This document shows positions 23,439-31,833 of a stretch of DNA of 64,000 bases, one piece after another. The notes below the pieces were generated by a model. The model made no database searches. It was not told the origin of the DNA and saw nothing but the letters and a program-made list of their open reading frames with translations. Positions within the stretch are counted from its first letter, which is position 1. Each line of letters begins with the position of its first letter. Both the position numbers and the translations under genes were made by a program. The stretch spans positions 28,210,514-28,274,513 of the forward strand of contig JASEVX010000011.1 in the NCBI GenBank assembly GCA_031761405.1, given 5' to 3'. The stretch comes from Serripes groenlandicus. Lineage: Eukaryota; Mollusca; Bivalvia; Cardiida; Cardiidae.

Positions 23439-23638
23439 NNNNNNNNNNNNNNNNNNNNNNNNNNNNNNNNNNNNNNNNNNNNNNNNNNNNNNNNNNNNNN
23501 NNNNNNNNNNNNNNNNNNNNNNNNNNNNNNNNNNNNNNNNNNNNNNNNNNNNNNNNNNNNNNNNNNNNNNNNNNNNNNNNNNNNNNNNNNNNNNNNNNNN
23601 NNNNNNNNNNNNNNNNNNNNNNNNNNNNNNNNNNNNNN
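23439..23638. other. assembly gap (200 N)
   Basis: Exactly 200 Ns, which looks like a placeholder rather than a measured size. The left flank is host repeat (two copies of a GACGACTTTGAAAACACCG segment). The right flank is already inside the polymerase gene, so the Polinton's left terminus and the polymerase 5' end are missing here. Confidence 0.99.
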
Positions 23639-23639
23639 A

Positions 23640-25613
23640 TGTATGAATGTGTTCAGAACAAAATATTTGGAAGAGAAATGGAGAGTCAAATTGACCGGAA
23701 ACGATGAATGGGTACAGTCAAAAGTCGTTGACGAAAAACTTTATGTACAGAAAGGAAATGAATGGATCTACGAATCTAAACTCGTTGGTGAAACAGTGTG
23801 TGAGAGAGAATTTGTGAGTACCGCTATCGCGAAGATTCCTCCCAGTGGTTACAACGACCAGTATAGTAAAGTGTCAATTCAGTGGTTAGAGTGGAGAGCG
23901 CGTCTCGATAATGTCCACATTCAGCATGCTCTGAATGGAGGTGAGAACAAATTACCCGGAAGTCGTTACAAATTGGACGGTTATTGTAGAGAGACAAACA
24001 CGGCTTATGAATTTCACGGTTGTATTTTTCATGGTTGCCCCGTTTGTTTCTCTGACAATCGCGAAGAGACGTACCATCCACTCACCCGTCAGTCTTTAGA
24101 CGAGTTGTACGCTTTAACTTTAAAAAAGAAAGCCTACGTAAAAAAATTAGGAATGAAATATGTTTGTATTTGGGACCATGACTTCAAAAAAGAAATGCTT
24201 ACAAACGCTGAAATGAAACACTTCGCTCAACATTTAGATATATCGGATAGATTAGATCCTAGAGAAAGTTTCTTCGGAGGTCGTACCAATGCCAGTCAAC
24301 TCTACTATAAAGTTCAGGCTAACGAAAAAGTCAAGTACGTGGATTTCACGAGTTTGTATCCATGGGTTAATAAGTATTGTCGATATCCCGTAGGTCACCC
24401 CACGATCATAACTCAAGATTTCGGGGACATGAAGGACTATTTTGGTATTGCCAAGGTCAAGATCTTACCCCCTCGGGGTCTGTATCATCCAGTTCTTCCG
24501 TATAGGTCGAACGGTAAACTGAAATTTCCTTTGTGTCAGACCTGCGCGGATAATGAGAATCCCAACCCATGTGATTGTACTGATGAACAAAGAGAGTTGA
24601 CAGGTACGTGGTGCACTCCCGAAATAGAAACGGCTCTAAGACTAGGTTATCGTATTCAAAAAATATATGAAGTATACCACTGGGAGGAATCAACTCAATA
24701 TGATTCTAACACTAGAAAAGGAGGACTGTTCGCCAATTATATAAATACATTTTTAAAGTTTAAACAAGAGGCGAGCGGTTCTCCGGACTGGATTAAAACT
24801 AAAACGGATGCGAATAATTATATTAAACATTATCTTGAGAAAGAGGGAGTTTCATTGGATCAGGAAAACATTTCAAAGAACCCTGGTTTAAGAGCTTTGG
24901 CCAAATTATGCCTCAATAGCTTTTGGGGTAAGTTTGGTCAAAGACTTAACATGAGACAGACCGAGTTTTTTCACGAAAGTCAAGCCAATCTGTTTTTTCA
25001 ATTGTTTTCGGATCCAATGAAACAACCTACCGATTTTCATATATTAAATAATGATATGGTACAAATAGAGTGGACCTACAAAAAGGACTGTCAACCCGAA
25101 GATAATAAAACAAACATCTATTTAGCTACTTTTACCACGTGTTGGGCTAGACTCAAACTCTACAGTGTCCTGGAAAAAGTTGACACACGGGTTCTGTACT
25201 ATGATACAGACAGTGTTATTTATGTGAGTAGACCCGGACAGTATGACCCACCATTGGGCGACTATCTGGGTGAACTCACAGATGAACTTGGAACGGGAGA
25301 ACACATTGTAGAGTATGTGTCTGGTGGTCCAAAAAATTATGCGTATAAAACCAATACACACAAAGAAACTTGTAAAGTGAGGGGGTTTACCCTAAACTAT
25401 AAAAACAGCCAAATGATAAATTTTGAATCTGTTAAAGCTATTGTGACTGATCCAAAAGTTCAGTCAACAATAACAATAACCAATCCAAATAAAATATGTA
25501 GGGATAAACGAAAAAGAAAACTCTATAATAGAGAGGAACAGAAAACATATCAAATGGTTTATACAAAAAGAAGAAGATTAGACAATTTTGATACTGAACC
25601 TTACGGTTTTTGA
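23640..25613 (+). CDS. Polinton protein-primed family B DNA polymerase, 5' truncated by gap
   Basis: The frame is open into the gap; 657 codons are visible, whereas Polinton PolB proteins are usually about 1000 or more. Seen: the EFHGCIFHGC block typical of Polinton/adintovirus-type polymerases (residues about 123-132), palm motif A DFTSLYP (about 238), motif B KLCLNSFWGKFGQ (about 423), motif C YYDTDSVIY (about 520) and the K-x-Y motif GGPKNYAYK (about 562). The three 3'-5' exonuclease motifs are not seen and should lie in the gap. It copies the element from its ends with a protein primer. It is the first gene of a plus-strand series and has a poly(A) signal at 25700. No frameshift or stop occurs in the visible part. 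Confidence 0.96.
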   Translation, partial: CMNVFRTKYLEEKWRVKLTGNDEWVQSKVVDEKLYVQKGNEWIYESKLVGETVCEREFVSTAIAKIPPSGYNDQYSKVSIQWLEWRARLDNVHIQHALNGGENKLPGSRYKLDGYCRETNTAYEFHGCIFHGCPVCFSDNREETYHPLTRQSLDELYALTLKKKAYVKKLGMKYVCIWDHDFKKEMLTNAEMKHFAQHLDISDRLDPRESFFGGRTNASQLYYKVQANEKVKYVDFTSLYPWVNKYCRYPVGHPTIITQDFGDMKDYFGIAKVKILPPRGLYHPVLPYRSNGKLKFPLCQTCADNENPNPCDCTDEQRELTGTWCTPEIETALRLGYRIQKIYEVYHWEESTQYDSNTRKGGLFANYINTFLKFKQEASGSPDWIKTKTDANNYIKHYLEKEGVSLDQENISKNPGLRALAKLCLNSFWGKFGQRLNMRQTEFFHESQANLFFQLFSDPMKQPTDFHILNNDMVQIEWTYKKDCQPEDNKTNIYLATFTTCWARLKLYSVLEKVDTRVLYYDTDSVIYVSRPGQYDPPLGDYLGELTDELGTGEHIVEYVSGGPKNYAYKTNTHKETCKVRGFTLNYKNSQMINFESVKAIVTDPKVQSTITITNPNKICRDKRKRKLYNREEQKTYQMVYTKRRRLDNFDTEPYGF

Positions 25614-25699
25614 CAGAATTCTTTTTTTGGGTTTACTTTGTTTTGTACCATTGTATTACCTTTTATTATATCATTTTTGTAAATATCATTTTTGTTGTA

Positions 25700-25705
25700 A
25701 ATAAA
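25700..25705 (+). terminator. poly(A) signal AATAAA, polymerase gene
   Basis: AATAAA 87 nt after the polymerase stop, in a T-rich stretch, before the next promoter motif at 25752. Confidence 0.5.
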
Positions 25706-25751
25706 ATATCATACACATACATAATTGTTTTCTCGTTTATTTCGCAAAAGT

Positions 25752-25760
25752 TTATAAGAG
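25752..25760 (+). promoter_or_regulatory. TTATAAGAG motif before ATPase gene
   Basis: TTATAAGAG with TATAAG starting 33 nt before the ATG at 25786. It is one of eight TTATAAGRG matches in this element (see findings). A second ATATAAG lies at 25774. Confidence 0.6.
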
Positions 25761-25785
25761 TGAACACGACGAAATATAAGTAATC

Positions 25786-26796
25786 ATGAATCAATGTCCA
25801 GTGTGTCAACGTCATTTTTCTCGGAGAGACGCCATGCTTCGTCATAGAAGAAATATACATGAACAAATTAACGACACATACATCCCATCACCACCACCAC
25901 CACCACCACCGAGCGTGTTTACTGATGCGTATCCACCACCACCACCACCACCACCACCACCACCACCACCACCGAGTGTGTTTACTGATGCGTATCCACC
26001 ACCACCACCACCACCACCACCACCACCACCACCACCACCACCACCACCACCACCACCACCACCACCACCACCACCACCACCACCACCACCACCACCACCA
26101 CCACCACCACCACCACCACCACCACCACCACCGCTGTCGTCACACCCGATTCCTTTACTTCCGTTCGAACCATGTTCGAGTATGACGGTAGTTGGACCCA
26201 CTGGCTCCGGTAAAACCTGGTGGGTATATCGTTTATTACGTAACCTCGATACGATGTATACTAGAGAACCACCAACGAAAATTGTGTGGTGTTATGGAGT
26301 ATATCAACCTCTCTACGACATGATGGAACAGACCATTCCTCGTTTTGAACTACATAGTGGCTTACCATCAACGACTAAACTGGAAGAGATTGCGAATGGA
26401 GAACACAGTTTGATTATAATAGACGATCTCATGCACCAAGTCGTAGAAAGTAAAGAGACCCAGTTACTGTTTACACAGGGATGCCACCATCGTCGCTTAA
26501 GCGTCATCTATCTATCTCAAAATCTTTTTCAACAAGGTAAATCGGCCAGAAGTATTGCCTTAAATAGTTGGTACACGGTTTTGTTCAAAAATGTACGCGG
26601 AACATCTCAGATTATGACGCTGGGACAACAACTTTTTCCTGGTAAATCGAATACCTTAGTAGAAGCTTACGAAAATGCTACAACGGAAAGATATGGGTAT
26701 TTAGTTTTAGACTTAACGCCTATGGGAGAAGACAAGTATAGAATGAGAACAAACGTGTTTCCTGGAGAAGATCCTGTCATTTACACGAGGTTATAA
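25786..26796 (+). CDS. Polinton packaging ATPase with N-terminal zinc finger and poly-Pro linker
   Basis: 336 residues. A C2H2 zinc finger comes first (C4, C7, H20, H25; CPVCQRHFSRRDAMLRH), then a proline run interrupted twice by SVFTDAY (residues about 37-117), then a FtsK/HerA/A32-like P-loop ATPase: Walker A GPTGSGKT (137-144), Walker B LIIIDDL (209-215) and the sensor-like LSVIYLSQNLF segment. In relatives this enzyme pumps the element's DNA into capsids. The poly-Pro run is a CCA microsatellite that stays in frame. The gene ends TTA-TAA inside the next TTATAAGGG motif. The zinc finger could bind DNA at the packaging end; that is inference. A diverged homologue lies at 33997-35361. Confidence 0.95.
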   Translation: MNQCPVCQRHFSRRDAMLRHRRNIHEQINDTYIPSPPPPPPPSVFTDAYPPPPPPPPPPPPPPSVFTDAYPPPPPPPPPPPPPPPPPPPPPPPPPPPPPPPPPPPPPPPPPPPPPPLSSHPIPLLPFEPCSSMTVVGPTGSGKTWWVYRLLRNLDTMYTREPPTKIVWCYGVYQPLYDMMEQTIPRFELHSGLPSTTKLEEIANGEHSLIIIDDLMHQVVESKETQLLFTQGCHHRRLSVIYLSQNLFQQGKSARSIALNSWYTVLFKNVRGTSQIMTLGQQLFPGKSNTLVEAYENATTERYGYLVLDLTPMGEDKYRMRTNVFPGEDPVIYTRL

Positions 26797-26799
26797 GGG
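26791..26799 (+). promoter_or_regulatory. TTATAAGGG motif overlapping ATPase stop codon
   Basis: The ATPase Leu and stop codons (TTA TAA) form the first six bases of the motif. TATAAG starts 33 nt upstream of the ATG at 26825. Confidence 0.6.
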
Positions 26800-26824
26800 G
26801 AAGTACCGTTCCTATACAATAACG

Positions 26825-27151
26825 ATGAGTCGGCTTATTAAAAAACATTGGAGTTATTTACAACTGTTGATGAATACCACGTCTAAACAACAAAGGAAAC
26901 AACTTTTGGATACCATTACCAACGATCAATTAAGAGCGTTGACAGAAGTGATAGTCAACTTACTCCAAAGTATACTACCCATTACACCCTCTCATAAACC
27001 AAAGCTCAAAAGACATAGAAATATTATCAGACGTTTGGGCGACACGACGATTAGTAGTAAAAAGAAAAAGGAATTGTTGTGTAAACAAGGCGCAGTAATT
27101 GCCAACCTGTTGAAATCTGTGGAACCCGCTCTCAAAGACTATATACAATGA
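26825..27151 (+). CDS. small basic Polinton protein (unknown role)
   Basis: 108 residues, helical and lysine/arginine-rich. The C-terminal half (RHRNIIRRLGDT, then KKKKELLCKQGAVIANLL) resembles, from memory, a short conserved ORF in many animal Mavericks with pattern 'R..l.rla.....kkK..Ll.q+G..l..ll.p'. No catalytic motif is visible; a nucleic-acid-binding or core-protein role is only a guess from charge. It has its own TTATAAGGG motif 33 nt upstream and overlaps the next gene by ATGA. Confidence 0.75.
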   Translation: MSRLIKKHWSYLQLLMNTTSKQQRKQLLDTITNDQLRALTEVIVNLLQSILPITPSHKPKLKRHRNIIRRLGDTTISSKKKKELLCKQGAVIANLLKSVEPALKDYIQ

Positions 27152-27621
27152 AAAGTGTTCAGAAATCGATACTTTTATCTTACGATACATATCAACGTTT
27201 ACTGGATCGTTCCGTCACGACACCGCACGATGATGGAGGAAGAGAAATCCCTGAACAGACGACTAACTTGACTAATAGTGACATTTTGGAAGTGCTTCCT
27301 AAGAAATATCGATCTAGGGTCGAAGCTATCCTGACATATATATCGCGTGACCCCAAGAGTACGTTGGCTTGGAACGAGCGAGGAGAACTCATTTATAAGG
27401 GGACAACAATTCAACGATCCCATATCGTGGATTTATTGAAAGACACACAATATCATCATAAGAACTACACTCCTCTTGGAATTAATACATTTTACAAAGG
27501 TCTAGAGGAGATATATCTACCGACTACGCTTATTGTTAAACGAGACGTTACATTACGACCACCGGGACTTCCCATTGAAAAGAAAAGAAAACAACAAAGA
27601 AAAAAGTGGATCCACTTATAA
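27148..27621 (+). CDS. conserved Polinton protein upstream of integrase (unknown role)
   Basis: 157 residues. The centre holds LPKKYRSRVEAILTYIS and WNERGELIYKGTTIQRSHIV, a pattern I associate from memory with a recurrent Maverick protein ('IP..y...a..ll..l......isWn..GE....g..i.gSni.dli'). The C-terminus is proline-then-lysine rich (RPPGLPIEKKRK). The start overlaps the previous stop (ATGA) and its TAA overlaps the next start (TAATG), so coupled translation is plausible. Function not established. Confidence 0.75.
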   Translation: MKSVQKSILLSYDTYQRLLDRSVTTPHDDGGREIPEQTTNLTNSDILEVLPKKYRSRVEAILTYISRDPKSTLAWNERGELIYKGTTIQRSHIVDLLKDTQYHHKNYTPLGINTFYKGLEEIYLPTTLIVKRDVTLRPPGLPIEKKRKQQRKKWIHL

Positions 27622-28754
27622 TGAACTGGAAGGAGTACTTGGTGTCCATCTATTTCAATCCGAAACATCCTGCTAGTTTTGCGGGACCAGACAAACTTTA
27701 CGATGTAGTGAAATCGGAGGACAAATTCAAAATTGGTCGATATAGAATTCGGAAATGGCTCCAAGACCAGGATGCTTATTCTCTCACTCGGGGAGCCAGG
27801 AGACATTTTAAAAGATCACGGGTGATTGTCAATGGCGTAGACAGTATGTGGGACATAGACTTAATGGATATGATGTCACTGGCCAAAGATAATGATGGTT
27901 TCAAGTACATACTAGTGGTCATTGACGTATTTTCCAGATATACATGGTGTCAACCGCTCAAGTCCAAAACGGGGGTCGAGGTGGTGAACGCCCTTAGCTC
28001 GATTTTAGGTCAGAGAACCCCAAAGACCATACGATCCGATAAAGGAAGAGAGTTTAAAAACAAAGACGTATCCAAGTTTTTGAAAGGTCATGGTATTCAT
28101 CATAGGTTGGCACAAAACGAAACAAAAGCCAACTACGCTGAACGTGTCATTAAAACCATCAAACACAAGATATTTAGACGTATGCTGAAAACGAGAACAA
28201 AGAAATATATAGACAAGTTACAGGACATGGTCAACAGCTACAATCATACCGTTCATCGAAGTCTAGGCGATACACCAATATCTGTGAATAAGTCTAACGA
28301 AAGTGAAAGTAGGCTACAACAATATTTATTGAGACAGAAAGGTCGGAAGAAGCCGACAATAAAGAGAGAGTCGAAGAACGAGTTAAAAAAGAAGAAAAGA
28401 TATAAGTTTAAAATTGGCCAGACCGTGCGTATATCACACATCAGAAGCGTGTTCGATCGAGAATATTCCCAAAAATGGACGGGTGAACTCTTCAAAGTCA
28501 AATCCCGTTACCGAAGAGAAGATGTGAACGTGTATACTCTGGAAGGCTGGGATGGTGAGACCATAGAGGGGACCTTTTATGAACCCGAGTTACAAGCGGT
28601 AAATGTAGATGAAACAACCGAGTATCACATTGAAAAGGTACTGAGGAAAAGAACACGTCAAAGACAAAAGGAAGTGCTCGTCCGCTGGCTACATTGGCCT
28701 AAGAAATACGATACCTGGATCCCAGAAAAAGACGTCTCGCGTTATAGTTTATAA
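27621..28754 (+). CDS. Polinton retroviral-type integrase with C-terminal chromodomain
   Basis: 377 residues from the ATG at 27621, chosen because it gives TAATG overlap with the previous gene; an upstream GTG at 27606 is less likely. N-terminal YFNPKHPASFAG and KWLQDQDAYSLTR are typical of Polinton integrases. Catalytic acidic residues: D80 (WDIDLMDM), D140 (IRSDKGREF) and E174 (NYAERVIKTIK), a spacing of 34 instead of the more usual 35. The C-terminus carries a chromodomain (EYHIEKVLRKRTRQRQKEVL, then VRWLHWPKKYDTWIP), expected to guide insertion through histone marks. The enzyme inserts the element after 3'-end processing. The stop overlaps the TTATAAGGG motif at 28749. Confidence 0.96.
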   Translation: MNWKEYLVSIYFNPKHPASFAGPDKLYDVVKSEDKFKIGRYRIRKWLQDQDAYSLTRGARRHFKRSRVIVNGVDSMWDIDLMDMMSLAKDNDGFKYILVVIDVFSRYTWCQPLKSKTGVEVVNALSSILGQRTPKTIRSDKGREFKNKDVSKFLKGHGIHHRLAQNETKANYAERVIKTIKHKIFRRMLKTRTKKYIDKLQDMVNSYNHTVHRSLGDTPISVNKSNESESRLQQYLLRQKGRKKPTIKRESKNELKKKKRYKFKIGQTVRISHIRSVFDREYSQKWTGELFKVKSRYRREDVNVYTLEGWDGETIEGTFYEPELQAVNVDETTEYHIEKVLRKRTRQRQKEVLVRWLHWPKKYDTWIPEKDVSRYSL

Positions 28755-28757
28755 GGG
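28749..28757 (+). promoter_or_regulatory. TTATAAGGG motif overlapping integrase stop codon
   Basis: As at the ATPase end, the terminal Leu and stop codons form TTATAA. TATAAG starts 37 nt before the ATG at 28787. Confidence 0.6.
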
Positions 28758-28786
28758 GGGATGTTCTTCACCGTGATCAACTAACT

Positions 28787-29278
28787 ATGACGAGTCACGC
28801 TCTCATTCAGGAATGTTTGGAGGGAGAAGATCAGTTGAAGGGTCATTTCAGGGTCGTAAAGTTGATAGGCGTTGTCTTCATTGCCTTGTTTTGTGCCTTA
28901 CCAGGTATTGTCATGATCAGCGTGTCCGTCATACATCGTCGTCCGGTAGACTACGAAATCCAACCCATCGATCTTAATCATACGGCTTGCCTATACGTCA
29001 AACAATACCATCTTCAGGGGAATGTTTACGGGACACTGTGTAACCAAAATGGCCTAATATTTCTGGATATTCGGCGTTTTCTCAACGGGACGGCGACCCC
29101 TATAGGAATCCAATTGGAACTTCATCAATGGCTCACTTTGAAACAGTTAACGCCACTCATAGACGAGGCCATTTCGGAAGCTCGAAACTACTGGAGAACT
29201 CTCAAAACTTATAAGAGAGAATCGGACATCGACATTCATCAACAAGATGAACAACCACTATCTATTCCTGTCCAGTAA
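28787..29278 (+). CDS. membrane-anchored PC4-like protein
   Basis: 163 residues. A single hydrophobic segment (residues about 24-48: VVKLIGVVFIALFCALPGIV onward) follows a short N-terminus. From about residue 80 the sequence YHLQGNVYGTLCNQNGLIFL, DIRRFLNGTATP, GIQLELHQWLTLKQL and LIDEAI follows the PC4/Sub1 core ('...iDIReyy......p...GIsL...qW..L...i..id.av'). It shares H-L-x-G-N-V-Y-x-T with the second repeat of the minus-strand PC4 protein at 32314-32799. PC4 proteins bind single-stranded DNA and assist RNA polymerase II initiation; a membrane-tethered version is unusual. It has a TTATAAGGG motif upstream and overlaps the penton ORF by 32 nt. Role unknown. Confidence 0.7.
   Translation: MTSHALIQECLEGEDQLKGHFRVVKLIGVVFIALFCALPGIVMISVSVIHRRPVDYEIQPIDLNHTACLYVKQYHLQGNVYGTLCNQNGLIFLDIRRFLNGTATPIGIQLELHQWLTLKQLTPLIDEAISEARNYWRTLKTYKRESDIDIHQQDEQPLSIPVQ
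29209..29217 (+). promoter_or_regulatory. TTATAAGAG motif before penton gene
   Basis: Lies inside the previous ORF. TATAAG starts 37 nt upstream of the ATG at 29247. Confidence 0.55.
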
Positions 29279-29660
29279 CGACTCTAAAGATGAATACCCT
29301 GATAATATGTCTACAGAATTTACGATAGAATTACCTCGAGTGTACACGTTAGAAGGTCAATGGGAATGCGCCTTGGCCGAAATCGAACCTAATGTAAATA
29401 CGGACACACTTTATGTGTGCGCTGACCTATGTCAAGAGTCTTACGCTGAAAACACGATGATTCCCGTATTACGACGATTACGTAATATTAAGAAAGGAAA
29501 GAAACCATTTGAATTTCCTGTTCTCTATTACGTTCCGGTAAAGAAGACTCATATCGATCGAATCCGAATCTTTATAAGGGGAGGAAAGTTACAGCTAATA
29601 GCCAAAGATAAAACTATTACCCGCTGTGTACTTCACTTACGTCGACGATGGATAGAGTAG
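29247..29660 (+). CDS. Polinton minor capsid (penton-like) protein
   Basis: 137 residues beginning MNNHYLFLSSNDSKDEYPDN, then TEFTIELPRVYTLEGQWECA and DTLYVCADLCQESY. The 'F.LSSNDS...yp.N....FtveLp....L.G.Wec.L.ei' opening is diagnostic of the Polinton minor capsid protein, a single jelly-roll that forms the fivefold vertices. It overlaps both neighbours (32 nt upstream, 13 nt downstream), giving a tightly packed virion-gene block. Confidence 0.93.
   Translation: MNNHYLFLSSNDSKDEYPDNMSTEFTIELPRVYTLEGQWECALAEIEPNVNTDTLYVCADLCQESYAENTMIPVLRRLRNIKKGKKPFEFPVLYYVPVKKTHIDRIRIFIRGGKLQLIAKDKTITRCVLHLRRRWIE
29572..29580 (+). promoter_or_regulatory. TTATAAGGG motif inside penton ORF
   Basis: Lies 75 nt before the ATG at 29648, further than at other genes; that ATG is the first one downstream. 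Confidence 0.35.
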
Positions 29661-29953
29661 AAATGTGGACACGTCATTTTCAACGGATGGCCGAAGGGAA
29701 GTTGAAACCTAATCATAAAGGACAATACGTCGTGGAAAAAATTCAGATGGGTGGGACGATGAAAGAACCCACCATTAACTTTGTGACACCCGTGGCTCAA
29801 GCTGTTGAACTAGCCAAATCAGAGTTGAAGGAAGTTTATAAGGGTAATGACGTAGCAAGAAAACAACAGAAATCTACAGTCAAAAGAAAAACCAACCAAT
29901 CCAAAAAGGATACCAAGAGAAAAAAGCCTTCTAACATAGATCAACTGTCGTAA
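29648..29953 (+). CDS. small basic protein with shared 'HF-x2-MA-x-GKL' domain
   Basis: 101 residues. WTRHFQRMAEGKLKPNHKG, then QYVVEKIQMGG, PTINFVTPVAQAVELAKSEL and a Lys-rich tail. The first 60 residues are clearly homologous to the C-terminal part of the second ATPase gene (WKRHFDFMAAGKLRPNRNG..., near 35090-35260). It sits between penton and major capsid genes; the Lys tail suggests a nucleic-acid or virion-core role, but this is inference. Its TAATG overlaps the capsid start. Confidence 0.75.
   Translation: MDRVEMWTRHFQRMAEGKLKPNHKGQYVVEKIQMGGTMKEPTINFVTPVAQAVELAKSELKEVYKGNDVARKQQKSTVKRKTNQSKKDTKRKKPSNIDQLS
29836..29844 (+). promoter_or_regulatory. TTATAAGGG motif upstream of major capsid gene
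   Basis: TATAAG starts 116 nt before the ATG at 29953; a three-codon ATG ORF lies between. It may or may not serve the capsid gene. Confidence 0.3.
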
Positions 29954-31206
29954 TGGAAGAAATACACGGTGACAGTTTGTCCTTATTTCAAGCTCCAAAA
30001 GTTCACACCGGTTCACAGAAAACGGAATGGCTTACATTTCGACCAATCAATCAACTGACTGAAGGCGCCGCCATTGAGTTTAATATACCGGGGACATCCA
30101 GCGCTTATATCGATTTGACCAACACGTTACTTCACGTTAATTTTAACATTGTTAAAACTGATGGGACCAGTTTGGAAAAGACAGACCACGTGGGTGTGAC
30201 CAACAACATCTTACACTCGATGTTTTCACAGATTGATTTAAATATCCAACAACACCCGACTAGCGAAGTGGGAAATAATTATGCCTATAAGGCTTACCTG
30301 GATTTGCTGTTGGGTAATCCAACCCAACACGATCTAAATGGTATAGGATTTTATAAAGACGATAGTGATCATCCGGAAGACACGGACCCTGAGGGAAGAA
30401 ACAGTGGACTTTACATAAGATCTACATGGACCTCTGAAAGTAAAACGTACGATGTCATAGGACGTCTTCAAGTCGACCTGTGTCAACAAGACAGATTACT
30501 ACTGAATGGAGTACCTGTCAACATCAAACTGTGGCAGAGTAAAGATCCGTTTCGGTTAGCCACTGCTACTGACGATAATGCCTACAAATTAGTCATTAAA
30601 GAAGCTGCCTTAAAAGTGGCTATGGTGAAAGTTGACCCCGAACTGTTTATCGGTCAGTCAAAAACACTTAAAAACTCAGAGGCTCTCTATCCCTATACAA
30701 GATCCGTCGTTAAGTCTTACGCCGTGCCTAGTGGACAGTACTCGTTCATCACGGATGACCTATTTCAAGGCGATGTTCCCAGACAATTGATTGTGGGATT
30801 GGTATCGTCTTCGGGCGTTCACGGAAAATTTACGAAGAACCCTTTGAACTTTCAACATTTCGACTGTAATTACGTCGGATTTTTCGTGGATAGTCAGTCT
30901 ACACCCTCGTCACCTTTACAACCCAGCTATAAGAGTGACAACTACGTCGAAGCCTACCAGAGACTGTATACGTCTAGAGTTGAAAGCGCTATTCATTTGA
31001 CACGACAAGATTTTAAAAGGGGATGCTGCTTGTACGTGTTCAATCCGGAAGGAGACTTAAATGATCGATTTGCTCGGAGAGCCCATACCCGTTTGGAACT
31101 CAAATTCTCAGAAGCCTTACCCGAAACGTGTACAGTCATTGTGTATGCCAAATTTCCATCGCTTATGAAGATTGACGCGAGTCGAAACGTTGTATTAGAG
31201 TCATGA
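29953..31206 (+). CDS. Polinton major capsid protein (double jelly-roll)
   Basis: 417 residues. The N-terminus QKTEWLTFRPINQLTEGAAI, then YIDLTNTLLHVNFNIV, VTNNILHSMFSQIDLNI and SEVGNNYAYKAYLDLLL match the Polinton/adintovirus major capsid family. Later SKTLKNSEALYPYTRSVVKS, CNYVGFFVDSQ and a C-terminal FNPEGDLNDRF are further family blocks. It forms the hexon-like trimers of the icosahedral shell. Length is close to the family norm, with no internal stop. The start overlaps the previous stop (TAATG) and the end overlaps the protease start (ATGA). Confidence 0.95.
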   Translation: MEEIHGDSLSLFQAPKVHTGSQKTEWLTFRPINQLTEGAAIEFNIPGTSSAYIDLTNTLLHVNFNIVKTDGTSLEKTDHVGVTNNILHSMFSQIDLNIQQHPTSEVGNNYAYKAYLDLLLGNPTQHDLNGIGFYKDDSDHPEDTDPEGRNSGLYIRSTWTSESKTYDVIGRLQVDLCQQDRLLLNGVPVNIKLWQSKDPFRLATATDDNAYKLVIKEAALKVAMVKVDPELFIGQSKTLKNSEALYPYTRSVVKSYAVPSGQYSFITDDLFQGDVPRQLIVGLVSSSGVHGKFTKNPLNFQHFDCNYVGFFVDSQSTPSSPLQPSYKSDNYVEAYQRLYTSRVESAIHLTRQDFKRGCCLYVFNPEGDLNDRFARRAHTRLELKFSEALPETCTVIVYAKFPSLMKIDASRNVVLES

Positions 31207-31643
31207 ATTCATCCCAGTTGACATACAGAATGAGGCGTGTAAAACAATTTGGAGGTGTTGTACCTGCTGACAAGTTACCGCGTAGTATCAAATGGAGACC
31301 TAAAGTGTACATCGTCAATACGGACAAGAGTCATCAACCGGGTCAACACTGGGTCGCCTTTTACTTTCCATTGAGAGGACCAGCCGAGTTTTTCGATTCC
31401 GCGGGACACCCACCGGACTATTACCACACACACTTTAAACGAGTGTTGCTGACCAATGGACAACCTTATATGTATAACGAAAAACGAATCCAACAATATG
31501 GAACACAAACCTGCGGACAGTTTTGCTTGTTTTACGCTATTCATAGATGTCGTGGATGGAGTATGAGACGTATTATCAAACAGTTTAATCCTGTGAACTT
31601 GGACTATAATGAACGACTCTTGAGTCGCGTAATTACTGTATAA
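31203..31643 (+). CDS. Polinton maturation protease (adenain-like cysteine protease)
   Basis: 146 residues. The catalytic triad can be placed: H49 (GQHWVAFYF), D65 (EFFDSAG) and C104 (YGTQTCGQFCLFYA), with Q98 as the probable oxyanion residue. The opening FGGVVPADKLP and YIVNTDKS are typical of the Polinton branch. The enzyme trims capsid proteins during virion maturation. Last gene of the plus-strand block, with a poly(A) signal 39 nt downstream. Confidence 0.95.
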   Translation: MNSSQLTYRMRRVKQFGGVVPADKLPRSIKWRPKVYIVNTDKSHQPGQHWVAFYFPLRGPAEFFDSAGHPPDYYHTHFKRVLLTNGQPYMYNEKRIQQYGTQTCGQFCLFYAIHRCRGWSMRRIIKQFNPVNLDYNERLLSRVITV

Positions 31644-31681
31644 ACTAAACTATTATGATGTGATTCTTAAGACATGTGTAT

Positions 31682-31687
31682 AATAAA
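31682..31687 (+). terminator. poly(A) signal of plus-strand Polinton block
   Basis: AATAAA shortly after the protease stop. It faces the minus-strand signal at 31774, so the two gene blocks converge with about 90 bp between signals. Confidence 0.65.
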
Positions 31688-31773
31688 ATTGTAAAAAAGT
31701 GTAACCATTCGTTTCTTTTTTCTTACATCCCACGCAATGAACAACAACACATGAAGTACAGTTTACATATTTC

Positions 31774-31779
31774 TTTATT
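31774..31779 (-). terminator. poly(A) signal of minus-strand TBP-like gene
   Basis: TTTATT on the plus strand, i.e. AATAAA 55 nt beyond the TBP-like stop codon. Confidence 0.6.
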
Positions 31780-31833
31780 GACCCCGCTCAATACAGTACG
31801 CCTGGGGATTAGGGCGGTCCCCCAGGGCACATA

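Noticed and set aside
25842..26201. ORFs of poly-Gly, poly-Val and poly-His overlapping the ATPase
   Set aside because: Other-frame readings of the CCA microsatellite that encodes poly-proline in the real gene.
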